Shown: positions 36,506 to 48,918, counted from the stretch's first letter. The stretch is 64,000 nucleotides of DNA from Tachypleus tridentatus (GCF_004210375.1 NW_027467782.1:21989276-22053275), one strand, 5' to 3'. Numbers and translations are program-made. Notes: generated by a model from the sequence alone, not told the origin.

Positions 36506-36757
36506 TTTTGTTTTGAATTTCGCGCAAAGCATGATTCTCACTCTTTTTAAATGGACGACACACAGGTTGGTGTCTTCAAACAGGTCCACCAAGTTGACCA
36601 CTTGAAGAGCTCTGGGAGTCTTGAAGTCCTGAGCTATTTTTTCACCAGTCTGCTGAAAGGTAGTTTGCGGATAAGCTGCTCAATGGACTTCTCGTAAATA
36701 ATGTGGAAGAGATTTCTTTTAACTACCTGCGGCTGGAGCAGATTTAATAGCTAGTTA
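36506..36757 (-). pseudogene. Histone H3 fragment fused to a SINE1 3' tail
   Basis: On the minus strand 36757-36531 reads as a broken histone H3: AIKSAPAAG, then PHY-LRE, YEKSIEQLIRKLPFSRLV, IAQDFKTP, and VDLFEDTNLCVVHLKRV ending at the ATIM-equivalent codons. H3 normally reads ARKSAPATGG, YQKSTELLIRKLPFQRLV, IAQDFKTD and GLFEDTNLCAIHAKRVTIM. There are frameshifts and small deletions, and no intron. At 36530-36506 the sequence switches, in the same sense, to the last 25 bases of SINE1 (gctttgcgcgaaattcaaaac). The histone part lacks its N-terminus and its last residues, and no histone stem-loop follows. It is a retrocopy joined to a SINE tail. Confidence 0.88.
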
Positions 36758-36889
36758 TATTATGGGTAATTGACCCCTAGGTTTTCTTGCATTTTGTTTT
36801 ATACAGTATGACGTCTTCGGTATAAAGGGTCTGAATGGATGCGATATAATCCATACCAGGTACTAAAACCTGTGAGATTTATTTGGTTG

Positions 36890-37055
36890 TGTTTAATTCT
36901 GCAATGACTCTGTGTCAGCAGTCCCTGATTTTGAAGTGACAAACTAGAAGGAAAACGACTAGTCAACACCAATCACCGGCAACATTTGGGTTATTCATAA
37001 CGAACTGAAAGTTAGATTATAACTCCTATATGACCTAAAGGACCACCATGTTCTT
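36890..37055 (-). repeat. Very old SINE1 copy
   Basis: The plus strand keeps ccctgattttgaagtgacaa, aactagaaggaaaacgacta and accaatcaccggcaacattt in SINE1 order. Strongly diverged. Confidence 0.6.
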
Positions 37056-37499
37056 ATTTTGTTTGGGTCTTGTGTTTCAGAAGTGGTGCTACTAACCATG
37101 CTTCGTTCTTTCAGGTATGTGTGCGTCATAATAGTAACTTTTAATAGTAACATAATAGTAACAATCCCACTTTTTCTTTAAGAAAAACTCTTCAGACGGT
37201 AAATGATATTGACTGATTGCCTTCCTATTGGTTTCTGATTCAAAATTATCGTCTCTTAAGCCTGAATCACTAGGAATCTCCGACATGGCAACTTATCACA
37301 TAATACACATAATATATCTCTCACTTGTACAAATAAACTTAGAAAACGTGTATTGTTTTCATATTAATTTCATTCCTACTGTACATGACAATTTTTAATT
37401 GAGTTAAACAGTCGACTCGTTTAACCTCTTCAAACATCACATGAGCAAAAACTTGATCGTACTGTCGTTACTACCAACAGACTGTGATATTAATTATTG

Positions 37500-37770
37500 C
37501 GTTTTTATGGCCTTGCACAGCCTGAGAATCAGTGTCTTCGACTCGTAATCTGTGAACTGCGGGTTTGGATCCACTTTAATGAACATGATTACCCTTTTAG
37601 TCATGGGAACTTTATAACTGACAGCCAATCCCACAGTTTTTTTGTACACGAGAAGCCCCACAATTTGTCAGTGGATAATGTTGACTGACTGCATTCCCAG
37701 TAATATATCACTGCTATATTAGGGACGTCTAGGACAGATAGATCTGGACTATCCTTGCGGGAATTACCAA
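37500..37770 (+). repeat. Old SINE1 copy
   Basis: tRNA-like head (atggccttgcacagcctgag, cgactcgtaatctgtgaact, box B gcgggtttggatccac), body (agccaatcccacagtttttt), and ctgctatattagggacgtct near the end. Complete in layout but about 20-25 percent diverged by eye. Confidence 0.8.
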
Positions 37771-39351
37771 TCACACAAAATCTTAATTTACAGTCCAGTC
37801 TCAAATTCTCAGGTACAACTTATCAGAGTGGTGTTTTTTGTTGAATGAAATGATCGACAGGTTCGACAAAGGGAAAAGCACAAAAAGAAGTCTGAAAACA
37901 GGGAATGTTAAAACCTTAGTGATGTCTAAATATAATGTATTTATAGAAGGTGATAGTACTAGCAACTTGTGTAGCTTTATCATTTTGTTTCTTGTGGCGA
38001 AATATGTGTGTATAAACAAGGGGACTTCAAAAACACAGCTGTAAGTTATCATCTAAAGAAAATGCACAAATATGCAAACTCTCTTTGTTAACCTGAAGAT
38101 GACCTTAGAAGTTTGAAAAGTTTTTGTCTACTTTATTTTAATTAAAAGTTTTAATACCTATACTTGCCGTATTGAAATATCTTGTTATTTCAAGTAGGTT
38201 TCTCGTGATCATGAAGTACATTCTGTTGAAATAGTCAAAGAAAAAAAACCTTAACTTTATTAGATAATCTGATGGCAGTAATAGTAGCTTGGTCAAACTG
38301 TTGCTCTATGAAATTTAAAGCGATTAGAGAAGCTGGATATCTAACAACCAAACTCTCATTCGAAATGATGCTTCTTTCCTCAAACAGATAATTAAAGTAA
38401 AACAATACATGAGGCACTGAACAACTAAATTTGAAGAGAGAAAATAGAAAAGTATTGATATACCTCATGATAGGTATTTAATCCTACAAAATGTTTATTA
38501 AGGTTGCATTACCCTTAAAAAACAAACAAATAACATGCATATGTTCTGATCCGTAAAGAAAAAAGTTCGGGTTATCAGTTTGTGTGCGAGAGAAATTCTA
38601 GTATCGCAAACGTGATTTTCTAAATTACGAGTAGCCTCATGAAGTCTCCGGTTAAAGCATAAATAAAACTACAAATGCAAATACTGTTTACATATGAAGC
38701 AGGAAAAAAAAAACAAATATATTTAAAACACATGTTGAGACGGTAGTCTTATATTTTGCCGTGATCAAACAAGTTAAATTGTTTTAGCTGTATCGCACGA
38801 AAATATTTCAAACTCACCAAGAATGGCGGATGTGATGACGTACAAAGGTTTGATTTCCCGTCACCTTTTGGTAAACGTTTAAAACTTTTAGGCTCAATCC
38901 TGGTTCGAGATTTTCATCTCACTGCAAAACTTCTCTGAGCAATTATCATATGATCTGAAAGGACAAAAACATATGAAGATAAACAGTCATACAAATTATC
39001 TTTAAATTTCTTGTTAACTTAAAAGTAGTTTCAAAGATTTAGAGAATATGTAAACTGTGTCAAACTTAAAATGTCAACGGTAGTGCTGATAGAAAACTTT
39101 TATTAACAGGATATTATTATTTTTCGTCTTACCTTTCACCATTTGGTTCCACTTCCATTTAGTTCATTATTAAATATGAAGCTTTCAATTTTACGTTTTC
39201 CAATTCACTGTGCGACTGATTAGTCCTCGCCACATGAACGAGCGACATTTAAAAGTGGAGGGTAATTTACGACTTCGTTAACATCATAATCTACTACATA
39301 ACGTTAGAAAATTAAGATTTATTTTAAAATGTGCTTTACATACTTATTTCT
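37771..39351. other. No recognisable gene
   Basis: Frames of 60-85 codons on both strands (for example at 37801-38052 and 38235-38468) have no motif or splice context. No repeats recognised. Confidence 0.5.
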
Positions 39352-39566
39352 TCTTTTGTTTGCTGAATTTCGTACAAAGCTGCTTGAGGGCTTCCAGCGC
39401 TATCTGTCTCTAATTTAGGAATGACAGAGTAGAAATTGAAGTCAACATAACAGATTAGCAACTCTTGGCCAGTAAAACGACGAGCATGTTCAACAATACA
39501 ATTCGAACCCGCGACCTAAAGGTTGGGAGTTGTCGAGTGGCCTAACCATCAGGCCATGCTTGTCCC
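39352..39566 (-). repeat. Diverged SINE1 copy
   Basis: The plus strand has tttgtttgctgaatttcgta, aagctgcttgagggcttcca, then caattcgaacccgcgaccta (box B) and ggcctaaccatcaggccatg. It has a shortened body. Confidence 0.8.
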
Positions 39567-39907
39567 TATATGATATCTAAGGTACTGTAAATTGCTGAGG
39601 TGATATCTTGTAATGTTTACAGAAATATATCAGTGTTAATATTTAGCGATCCATGAAATTATGGAAATCTACAATTGAGTTGCGTTTATTTTGTTCAATT
39701 TCGTTTGTTTTGTAATTAAATGATAATTAGGTATTGATGTAACACTTGTATGGTAACCCAGAAAATTATCCCAGAAAGATAGAACAAAAGAAATAGTTTT
39801 TCTTGAAAAGATTTAGGAAAGACTGAAGTCCTGTGATCTCAAACATTATTCTCATGATTTTAGCCAAGACTTTGCACTTGTTAAATCAACACGTTTTTAG
39901 ATTGTAT

Positions 39908-40186
39908 TGTTTGTTTGTTTGTTTTGAATTTCGCGCAAAGCTCCTCGAGGGTCATTTGTGCTAGCTGTCCCTAATTTAGCAGTGTGAGACAAGAAGGAAG
40001 GCAGCTAGTCATCACCACCCACCGCCGACTCTTAGGCTACTCTTGTACAAATGCACAGTGGGATTGACCATCACTTATAACACCTCCACGACTGAAAAGG
40101 CGAGCATGTTTGGTGCGATGGGGATGCGAACCCACGACCGTCAGATAACGAGTCGCACGCCTTAACCCACCTGGCCATTCCGGGCC
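39908..40186 (-). repeat. Full-length SINE1 copy
   Basis: Complete from the (TTTG) tail at the left to gcccggaatggccaggtggg on the minus strand at the right, including box B. Substitutions are few, so it is a fairly young copy. Confidence 0.93.
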
Positions 40187-40643
40187 TCCTACAATAGCAG
40201 CTATAACTGAGGGCAACTGGATTAGGTAATGTTGTATAGTTGAATGTGGAAACATACTGCTTACTGCTATATTTACCTTATAATTAATATTAAAGGAAAA
40301 AATATCACACGTGTCATTTACTGTCTTATTTTTACATTTTTCACTTGTAACATAAGCAGGAAGAATTAAAAGCATATTTGGATTTCAATCTTTAAACCAT
40401 AAAAATCAAATACTTTAATTCGAAAAATTACTTCAATAAAGACAGAAGCAAATAATAGCTTCAAAATTATTTGCTTACGAGTTAAACCAAGAAGACTTTA
40501 TCTAAAGTTTTCTTGAATATTCGTAGAGACGCCATTCCCAAAGGTTATATATTTTTAAATCTACTCTTAATTTGGTCGAATGTAACTTCAAAAGTGGGCT
40601 TTGTTTTGTTACGTTCCTGTATTACATTACTGTACGTCGAAGC
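40187..40643. other. No recognisable gene
   Basis: AT-rich; nothing supported. Confidence 0.5.
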
Positions 40644-41021
40644 CCAAGACCAACAAACCCTCACATGATCTCATACTGTGATATGAAGTATAGGTTCAAA
40701 TCCTGTATCGAACTCGTTCCAAAAACATAAATTTGTGTTACCATCGTAACTGAAGCAAGTTTTGAATAGATTGATCTCTATTCTGAAAAATAAAGAACTA
40801 AGGAAGAAGATTATCCGTTTAGTTATAGAATATCATTGTGGCCTTTTTACTGACGTTTTTAATTGGCTAACAACACCACACATAACAACATATTCATCAT
40901 CCACTAAAGATAAAAACTCGTGTATATGACAGATTCTGGTAATGGGGTGTGTTGGTTCTGTCGGACGTAAGACTATTTTCCTTTAAAAATAAAAAGAACA
41001 CGTAAAATTTCTAATAAAAAC
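40644..41021. repeat. Duplicated segment, copy 2 (pair at 25188-25560)
   Basis: Nearly identical to 25188-25560 in the same orientation. The flanks differ completely at the two sites. No open frame, no terminal inverted repeat and no tRNA-like head is visible. Confidence 0.93.
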
Positions 41022-41179
41022 AGTTTATAACTTAATGTTCTGGTAATCTTTACTTTTTTGTGGTTTACCTTTAATTGCATTACAGAGTTAAATATTGCTG
41101 GTATTGATTAAAATAAACTGAGTTAGCTACTATAATGCTTAAAACTCAGTGATGTTGAGAAAACCCACTTGTTGAGAAA

Positions 41180-41300
41180 TATATATGCAAAAACGGCTCA
41201 TTTTGGTTGAGAAAATATTTTATGTAGAAGAGCGAACAACGTTTCGACCTTCTACGTAAGATATTTTCGCAACCCAAACAAGCCGTTTTGGCATATATAA
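41180..41300. repeat. Fold-back (hairpin) element with 51-bp arms
   Basis: The left arm begins tatatatgcaaaaacggctc and ends ttttatgtagaag at 41230; the right arm begins cttctacgtaagatattt near 41249. The arms pair over about 51 bp with about eight mismatches around an 18-base loop (agcgaacaacgtttcgac). It may be a small MITE-like hairpin or a structured RNA remnant; no target duplication is clear. Confidence 0.88.
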
Positions 41301-42120
41301 TGCCTAAAACTGTACACTTTATTAATGAAAGACTCATGTATGTTAACAAATGATGTATCATATACAGTTTATAACACAAAATATACCAGAAAGTAATTGA
41401 GCCTTTCAGGCTGGATTCATCTAAGACGAGGAGTTCAGATAGCTCTGTCTCACTCTGGATTATTTATGGAGAAGGTTAGACTAGAATAATAGTAAGTGTA
41501 TAAAAAGTTTTTATATACTGTACTTCTGATTATACTCTCCACTTTGTTTGAGGTGATGTGATATCCTTTGGTATAAATATTGTTAGTTTTGTGAGATATA
41601 CAGAAACTTTTTTGAATAAATAAATGACTATAATATTGTCTGCTAGAATGAACAAGCACTAGAACATTGTTCAAAATGTATATAAACAAACATAATGTTA
41701 CAAATTAACTTCAGAGTCTACTATCACTTAATAATTTAAAAAAGCAATTATTTAGTATACATATCATTTTTATATTATTTATAAAAAAGCTGATTGCTAC
41801 TTTTTATTGTTCATTCTTAGTTTGGCCTTGTTTTATTTAGACTGAATATCCTTGCAATAATTGGGTAATGATGTTTGTCACATTGACATGTAATTTGTTT
41901 TGTAAACGTCAATGATTTATGTTGATTTAAATGTTGTTTGATAAAACAGTAGTTAAAAAAGGAAGTTTAAAACAATAATGTGTTGAAATTACATCTTCAG
42001 ATCCCACATGTCTACTGACTGATACAGGTATCATGATAGTCATGTCAGTTTTTGTAACTCAACAATAAAAATTTACTTATCACACAGTTTGTTATTAAGG
42101 CTCTTTTTAACTGCATTTGT
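41301..42120. other. No recognisable gene
   Basis: AT-rich; nothing supported. Confidence 0.5.
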
Positions 42121-43220
42121 ATCAGGTCATCTCATAAGTACTGTCTGAAAATTTAATGCAGAAAGTGCATCATCATTTCTGTCTCTGTAGGATGCTTTAA
42201 TGACTGAGATATGTAGTAGGACATGTATAAAATTCTTCAGACAAATAAAAGAAATTAATTTAACTCTACTTTTTCAGAGCATTAATCAAATAAACCTTTA
42301 TGAAGATGGATGTGTCTGAGGAGCACATTAGGCATATAATACTTTATGAGTTTAAAAAATCAATAGTGCAGCAGAAACTACATGGAAACATTCAAGGTGT
42401 GGAGTCTCTCAATGAAAGAAAATGTCGAAGGTGGTTTCAGAAGTTCATATCGGGTGACTAAAGTGATGGTCCATGTTCAAGTCATCCTGTTGAGTTTAAT
42501 GGTGACTTGCTGCTGGCAGCAACTTATGAAGATTGTGCTGTAACAGTTGAAGAACTAGAATAGAAGCTCAATTCAAACCATTTGACAGTTCACCATCATC
42601 TGTAACAGCTTGGAACGGTGTCAAAACTTGGAAAATGGGTTCCACATGATTTGACAGTAGCCAACCTTGGAGCAAGAGTGGACATTTGCACTTCTCTCCA
42701 TGAACATACCTTGCTTTTTTTTGGACAGTTTAGTAACTGGAGATGAAAAATGTACATGTTATAAAAATGTTAAGTGTCTCAGACAATGGCTCAGTGTAGG
42801 TAAACTGGCTAAAGCATAGCCCATAATGGACCTCCACCTTAGGAAAGCCTTGTTAAGCATTTGGTAGGATATCGTTGGTGTGATCCACTTTGAGTTGCTG
42901 CCACTCAATCTAAAGATTACATCAGACTTCTATTGTCAACAGTTAGAGCATTTGAATGTTGCACTGAAAAGAAAGAGGCCTGCTTTGGTCAATCGTATAT
43001 GTATTGTGTTACACCAGGATAATGCATGGCCCCATACAGCAAGGATCACATTTGTAAAGATTGAAGAGATAGACTGGGAGAAACTTCCACATCCTCCTTA
43101 TTTTCCAGTCCTTGCACCATCTGATTATCATCTGTACTGGATTAGTATGAGCTGAGAATTTGTCTCTAGTATATAAAATGGAACTTGTTGGTTTAAATAA
43201 TAAGGAAGTTTTCATTGTTA
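42121..43220 (+). mobile_element. Mariner element relic (DD34D type)
   Basis: The left end atcaggtcatctcataagta is shared with a second, inverted copy ending at 52738, and looks like the terminal repeat. The coding relic starts near 42304 (MKMDVSEEHIRHIILYEFKK), continues with CRRWFQKFISGD (helix-turn-helix), KLGKWVPHDLT, and then DFYCQQLEHLNVALKRKRPA, HQDNAWPHTAR and LPHPPYFPVLAPSDYHL. The order and motifs are those of mariner transposase. Of the catalytic triad, the second Asp (HQDN) and the third (APSD) are present; the first block is degraded by stops (near 42735-42790). The matching right terminal repeat was not found. Confidence 0.9.
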
Positions 43221-44611
43221 CTTAACACTGTGATGTGTGTGTTATTTTTGCTTATTTTAATCTTATATGGAAATACTTTTTGCCAGCAATCAGAACATAG
43301 AAACAAAACTGACAAGGAATAGTAGAGCCTTAGCAATATATGTAAACATCTGTAATGAATGTTTTGAACTACACATATTTCATCTTCAACAAAAATCAAT
43401 AAAATTAATTAATTAAACAATCTTTAGTATAAACATTAATATAATAATACAATGAACAGTGTTATAAATATTAATATAAACATACAGTGTTTAGGAAGTT
43501 ATAAAACTTTCAATTTACAAAGAAACAAATGTATGTGGGAGTGGGTTTGAATATCTACTGAGGCTTCAACTTTCATTTATAATATATATACTTTCTTTTA
43601 TTATCAGTTTGTTATCATTACATCCATAAATTATTACTAAAAATTTTTTTATTAAGAAATAGGATATGATGATGACGTTTCATTGTAGAATATATAGGAA
43701 AGTTAAGTGTAGTTAGAATATTAACTGTTAGAAACTTTCATGTGTTTCAAGGTATGTATTAATAAGTGATGGGAAGTTTTGTCCACGTAGGGAATCTTAC
43801 AGTTACCATCTTAGTTGTTTATGATAAATAGGATTTCAGTGAATCAAGCAGTAAAATACATTCTTTGTATAACCTTAGTTACTGACTAATCATACAAATC
43901 ACAGGCAGTTGAGAACCGCGAGTGATTTAGTAATTAATTTTATGTTACTGCAGGATATTTCAACTTGTATCATCTTTATGGGAACAGGTACCCTGTTACC
44001 TTAAAGTTGAAAACACGAAAAAATAAACGTTTAGTGAAATTAAAATATTTATAAAAATATAAGGTTTTATATAGAAAGTTTAATAGCTTATACATTTTGT
44101 TTTAAAAATGGCAAACATTTATATTAGTTTTGTAAAATGTTAACTTTTGTGAAACTAAAATAGTGTTTTCTTGGAACTGATATACAAATATATAATAAAC
44201 ACGTACACACAAACACTTGCTAGCACGCTGTTTGGCAACCTTTATCTCTAGACATCAATGTTTATATAGTAGTGGACATAGTAACAATAGAACAAACTTT
44301 TATATGAAAAATAAAAATAGCAAGTTAAAAAATGAATTTTAAATTCTGGAAAACTTATTTCAGTTTAACAAAACTGGGAAGTCAGTTCATAGAATTTCTT
44401 ATATCCTGAGACTGGTTATTTCCAGTTAGTATATTAACATTTAGATACTTTTCATGTTGTGGTAATTATAAGAACGCATAATTGAAAGCAAAGGAGAATA
44501 TGTTATATGCTAGGCACATTACATATGTCATCTCAGGCGTTGAAGAGGCCTCTCGTCAAACACTAGCAATATAGTTAATACGTCAAAAGGTTTCTGATGT
44601 ATTAACCAGTC
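43221..44611. other. No recognisable gene
   Basis: AT-rich; nothing supported. Confidence 0.5.
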
Positions 44612-44655
44612 AGTGAGACCCCAGCGGTATATCTACGGACTCACACCACTAAACG
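44612..44655 (+). repeat. SINE2 head fragment
   Basis: accccagcggtatatctacg followed by gactcacaccactaaacgc matches the first 40 bases of the SINE2 head. Confidence 0.6.
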
Positions 44656-44870
44656 CAAACTATAACATCATACTTTAGACGAAACTTTGTATAAATCCAA
44701 CCAAATATAAAAGAGAAACAAAAACGGGAGAGATAAATAGAACCAAATCACAAACTGCAGACGATATACTGAGGAATTCCGATGTTTGTTTCATCGAGTT
44801 CTCTATATGTATTAACAACTCCCTCTGTTAGCGAATAAACAATTAAACTGTTTCGATATATATCACTGTA

Positions 44871-44992
44871 ATTGTTTGTTTTGAATTTCGCGCAAAGTTA
44901 CATGAGGGTTATCTGCACTAGCCGCCCCTAATTTAGCAGTGTAATTTGATAATGTAAGTCCGTAAACTTTTAGTTAAACCACCGAGGAACAA
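44871..44992 (-). repeat. Mosaic SINE: SINE2-like head joined to SINE1 tail
   Basis: The plus strand begins with the SINE1 tail and part of its body (ttgttttgaatttcgcgcaa to gcccctaatttagcagtgta, 44876-44943) and then switches to gtaagtccgtaaacttttag and taaaccaccgagg. The latter is the complement of the SINE2 head. On the minus strand this gives a SINE2 head followed by the SINE1 3' part. Confidence 0.75.
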
Positions 44993-46004
44993 AGAGTGTA
45001 GTGTTCACTTATAGGAATAAAATAATCAGCCTTATCTTTCTCCACTTATGTGCTGTACCTATTGCTAAGACAGTGTAATATTATTTTATATGTATCTACA
45101 AAACTAGTTTAGAATTAACGAACTTTCTTCTACAAGTACTAAATAAACTTTTATTTTACAATTGAAGAAAACATCATTTTTGGGAAAGTACAAGACTTCC
45201 AGCAATAGAAAAGATAGATTGGCCTAAAATAACGAATTAAATACCTACTAGAGCATTTTATTTTAAACTGAAATCCATGTTTAAGAGAGTTGTCGTTATT
45301 TCAAACTTTTAAATATAATTTTTACAATTTTGCGAAAAGTAAAACTTATTAATATATTTTAATTTCAAATGTTACGTGTAAATAAATCCCTTTTGCAAAA
45401 CCCTAAAAAGCCATTTTTTTGCTTAAATAACATTCAAATTCAATGAATAGCAAATAAATTATTTTAACTAAACTTCTGTCCTCACCTTTAAATGAAATAT
45501 TGTAAAATAAAACATCTCTTCCAGTTTCCTCCACAAATCATTGTGACCTTTTTCATGTTTTTTGTTTGTTTGTTCTTGACAGAAGGAAGTTTCTTTGTCT
45601 TATGTGGCATATGATTAGGTTTTACACAATATTTGTTAGATAATTTTACAGACATTTTTCATATACAATTTGAAAGAATGCTAAATATGTTTTATTAAGA
45701 TATTAAAACATTGTCAACGTTAACCAATTAGAATTTGGTTCTAAACAACCATAAATTGGAATATCGTCTGTTAAAGAAGAATATTTTAGCTGTAACAGCA
45801 CTTCCACATGAATGATAACACGTTCCTAACAGAACAAGATTCAGTTTTTATTACTTAACCAAACATAAGATTTTTTCTTTGAAACCACAATAAATTAGAA
45901 TATGTCGCTCAGTGTTTCACATGTTTTCTATAACTCAAATCTATATGAACCAATAATGTACAACAATATTGTACATTGAAAATATGTAAATTTCCCTCAT
46001 GCAA
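44993..46004. other. No recognisable gene
   Basis: AT-rich; nothing supported. Confidence 0.5.
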
Positions 46005-46090
46005 TCAGGGGCTCGATTCCTCTCGGTGGGCTCAGCAGATAACTCGATATGGCTTTGCTGTAAAAAAACACGCACATACGCTCTCATGCA
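46005..46090 (+). repeat. SINE2 variant fragment
   Basis: caggggctcgattcctctcg, gtgggctcagcagataactc, then gatatggctttgctgtaaaa and a decayed CA tail. The 5' part of the head is missing. Confidence 0.8.
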
Positions 46091-46311
46091 AAGAGCCTGA
46101 AGTTATTCTATAGTTCCAGTAGTGTGTGAAGCCAGTAAGGGAAAGTGAAATAATTTTTTCTCTTAAATAAAAATTATGTCAATTAGTTGTTGTTTTCGTT
46201 TAACGCTTTAAATGTTAAAACATTGTTGAAGTTGTTCTTTCGTTTCTTTATATCTGAATATGTAAAAATACAGTTGCAGGCATAGTGCGTGTTACAGTTA
46301 AATTGACGTGG

Positions 46312-46584
46312 TTTGGTTTGTTTTGAATTTCGCGCAAAGCTACATGAGGGCTATCTGCGCTAGCTGTCCCTAATTTAGCAGTGTAAAACTAGAGGGAAGG
46401 CAGCTGGTCATCACCACCCACCGCCAACTCTTGGGCTACTCTTTTACCAACATATAGTGGGATTGACCATCACATTATAACGCTCCCACGGCTGAAAGGA
46501 CAACCATGTTTGGTTCGACGGAGACTCGAACCCGCAACCCTCAGATTACAAGTCGCCCGCCCCAGCCACCTGGCCATGCTGGAC
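46312..46584 (-). repeat. Full-length SINE1 copy
   Basis: Complete from the tail (tttggtttgttttgaatttc on plus) through the body to box B (ggttcgagtctccgtcg on minus) and gtccagcatggccaggtggc. Low divergence. Confidence 0.92.
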
Positions 46585-47169
46585 ATATTCACGTTTCAAA
46601 AGAACATTCTTGCAGGGCATTTCTCTGATGTTTTGACTTCTTCCCATGGAGGAAACTGTATTTCCGTTAGGTTTTTTTCAGTGATTAGTGAAAGGATAAT
46701 TGTCTGACGGTTGTTCACTTTCTAATGTCAGTCAAACAACGTCCTCTACTATACCAGTTACAAGGTCAATATTCAAACTCTTTAATAGCGATTAACTTGA
46801 GTCAGTCTAGAAAAAACCTTTTGTTTTTTCTGTCTTCCTTAAGTACTTACAATGGTTATTTTCTCACTCAGAGTTGCTGGTTTTCTTTATAATTCACTTT
46901 GTTCATCTCAATCTTGATTTTTATCTATTACGTCAACATTATTACTGGTAATTAATATAATTAATTCTGACTGAAATGAACAAAAACGATCTAGTTCCGG
47001 TTTCCTTGGTTACATTTACAAAAAGTGTATATATACATATGTTTATCTTTAAAATTAATATTTATCTTACAAAAGCTACTTTTTAAGTAGAGTTTAATTT
47101 ATATTTATTTGGTGCTTTGCACAAGTCCCTTGTTGTTCCTAAGCATTATATTATGACTTTTTATCTTTA

Positions 47170-47270
47170 TATTCCATGGTAAAGAGTAGTCCAAGAGTTA
47201 TCAGAGGATGATGTTAACAAGCTGCCTCATTTGTAGTGTATTAACTTCAAAATTAGGGACGGCTGAACAT
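47170..47270 (+). repeat. SINE1 fragment
   Basis: ttccatggtaaagagtagtc, caagagttatcagaggatga, and caaaattagggacggctgaa keep the order of the SINE1 body. Head and tail are missing. Confidence 0.7.
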
Positions 47271-48209
47271 CCACAAATAAATAAACATATGGGTAGTGAT
47301 AGTCACTTTGGACAAGTTTTACATTATCAAGGTGACTGAACAACGTGATATTTACTGTCTGGAACACAATAGTAACAAACTGAGTCTAAAGAGTATCTCA
47401 ATATAACCAATCTTACTGGTGATCTTCACAAGAACTTCAAACAGAACTCTCCAGTAAAAACTACTGTCTTTTGTGACAAATAAACTATATTTTTTGCTGT
47501 ACTTGTTAAGACAAAATAAATATGAAAATGGGAATTTAAAAATATGCAAATATTGATTGTAAACAAAACGAGGAAACCGGATTGGAGAAACTGTAAACAT
47601 TATTTACTGAAACTAGAAACCCTTATTTTGATTCCATACTTTTACCTTTAATTATATTTGGTGTGTTCAAAATGACCTTTCTTTCCTGATCCTTTTATGG
47701 CGTCTATTTGCAGATTTTTAAATTCTCAGTTTTTACTTATCTTATTTTGTATACTGGATTATGGGCAAAAGATTACTGGGTAAGGTAGCAAACTTTATAC
47801 ATTGTAATGATAATAAACATAACTAATACCTAGTTGATACGGTTCGTGATTATTTACTGCACTATTGACTATTTGATCGCATTTGTTTGAAATATAAAAT
47901 GTTAAACTGCAGATGGAGATTTGTTTGCGAATATAGTGAACATTAATAGCTGCCGTGTAACGACATTATGTATGTATAGTAAAGGAAAACTATATACAAG
48001 ACACAACCTCCACTACGTGAGTATAACATTTTAAAAGTACAATAGCAGTCTTTCAAATAATACATGAGACTAAAATGTCACAATAAATATTTCTTCTTGT
48101 CTTTTAAAGTAATTATTCTACGATGTGTGTAATAAAAGTTGATATCATGTGTATTGATTTATTTACTACTTCTCTTCATGTATAATATAGGGGCTGGCTT
48201 CTTAAAAAC
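47271..48209. other. No recognisable gene
   Basis: AT-rich; nothing supported. Confidence 0.5.
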
Positions 48210-48325
48210 ACCGACTGTTTGGAATTAAACACAAAATTACATGGGGACCATGGGTATCGAAACTCGGTGTCTAGCGTTATAAATTCATAGATGTACCACT
48301 GTGCCACTAGAGGTGACCAAGTGTA
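48210..48325 (-). repeat. Diverged SINE2 copy
   Basis: The plus strand has ggaattaaacacaaaattac, ccatgggtatcgaaactcgg, tgtctagcgttataaattca, and tgtaccactgtgccactaga. Confidence 0.75.
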
Positions 48326-48888
48326 TAATGTAGAAAGCATTTAATATCTACATGTTACATATAAATATATTTATCTGTTATGGGCTGATAATTCTTCTTT
48401 CACCTTATATATAATATTTTTAAATGGGTCGTTTTGTACTGCTTTTCTTTTTTACAAATTTTTATGTAGGTATAGTCTTAGTAATAAACAACAAAGGGTT
48501 TAAAGTGTTTGAACTGAATTGAATATTTACTATTTAAGGTGTTTTTCGTCGTCACATTCTATACGGTTTTGTTGTGATCCATTTTATGAAACACTGCTGT
48601 GGTTCGTGATAAAATTTGTTTATTATGATTTTGCTGGCTCTCTTTATTTATACTGGTTTATATTTATCACTTAGTCCAATGATATAAAATTAAAAATCTC
48701 CCATTATTCACCATATCTTCATTGCCACTCAAATCAGAAATCAGTGCAATATAAAAATACAATATTAGAAACAATGCTCTACGTGTATCATTTCTGTAGC
48801 TGACCAACTGTAGTACAATTAGAAGTGATGTATTTCTGTCTTTTCTTTTTGTCCGTAGCTTCCTGGTTTATCAACACATACTTTAGCT

Positions 48889-48918
48889 TTGCGTGAAATT
48901 CAAACCAAACCACGTCGA
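48889..48918 (+). repeat. Isolated SINE1 3' tail
   Basis: tagctttgcgtgaaattcaa followed by accaaacc is the last 28 bases of SINE1. The sequence directly upstream is not SINE-like, so this is either a severely 5'-truncated SINE or another chimera like that at 36506-36757. Confidence 0.65.

Noticed and set aside
37801..38052. Overlapping frames on both strands at 37.8-38.05 kb
   Set aside because: No recognisable motif or exon signals; mutually antisense chance frames.
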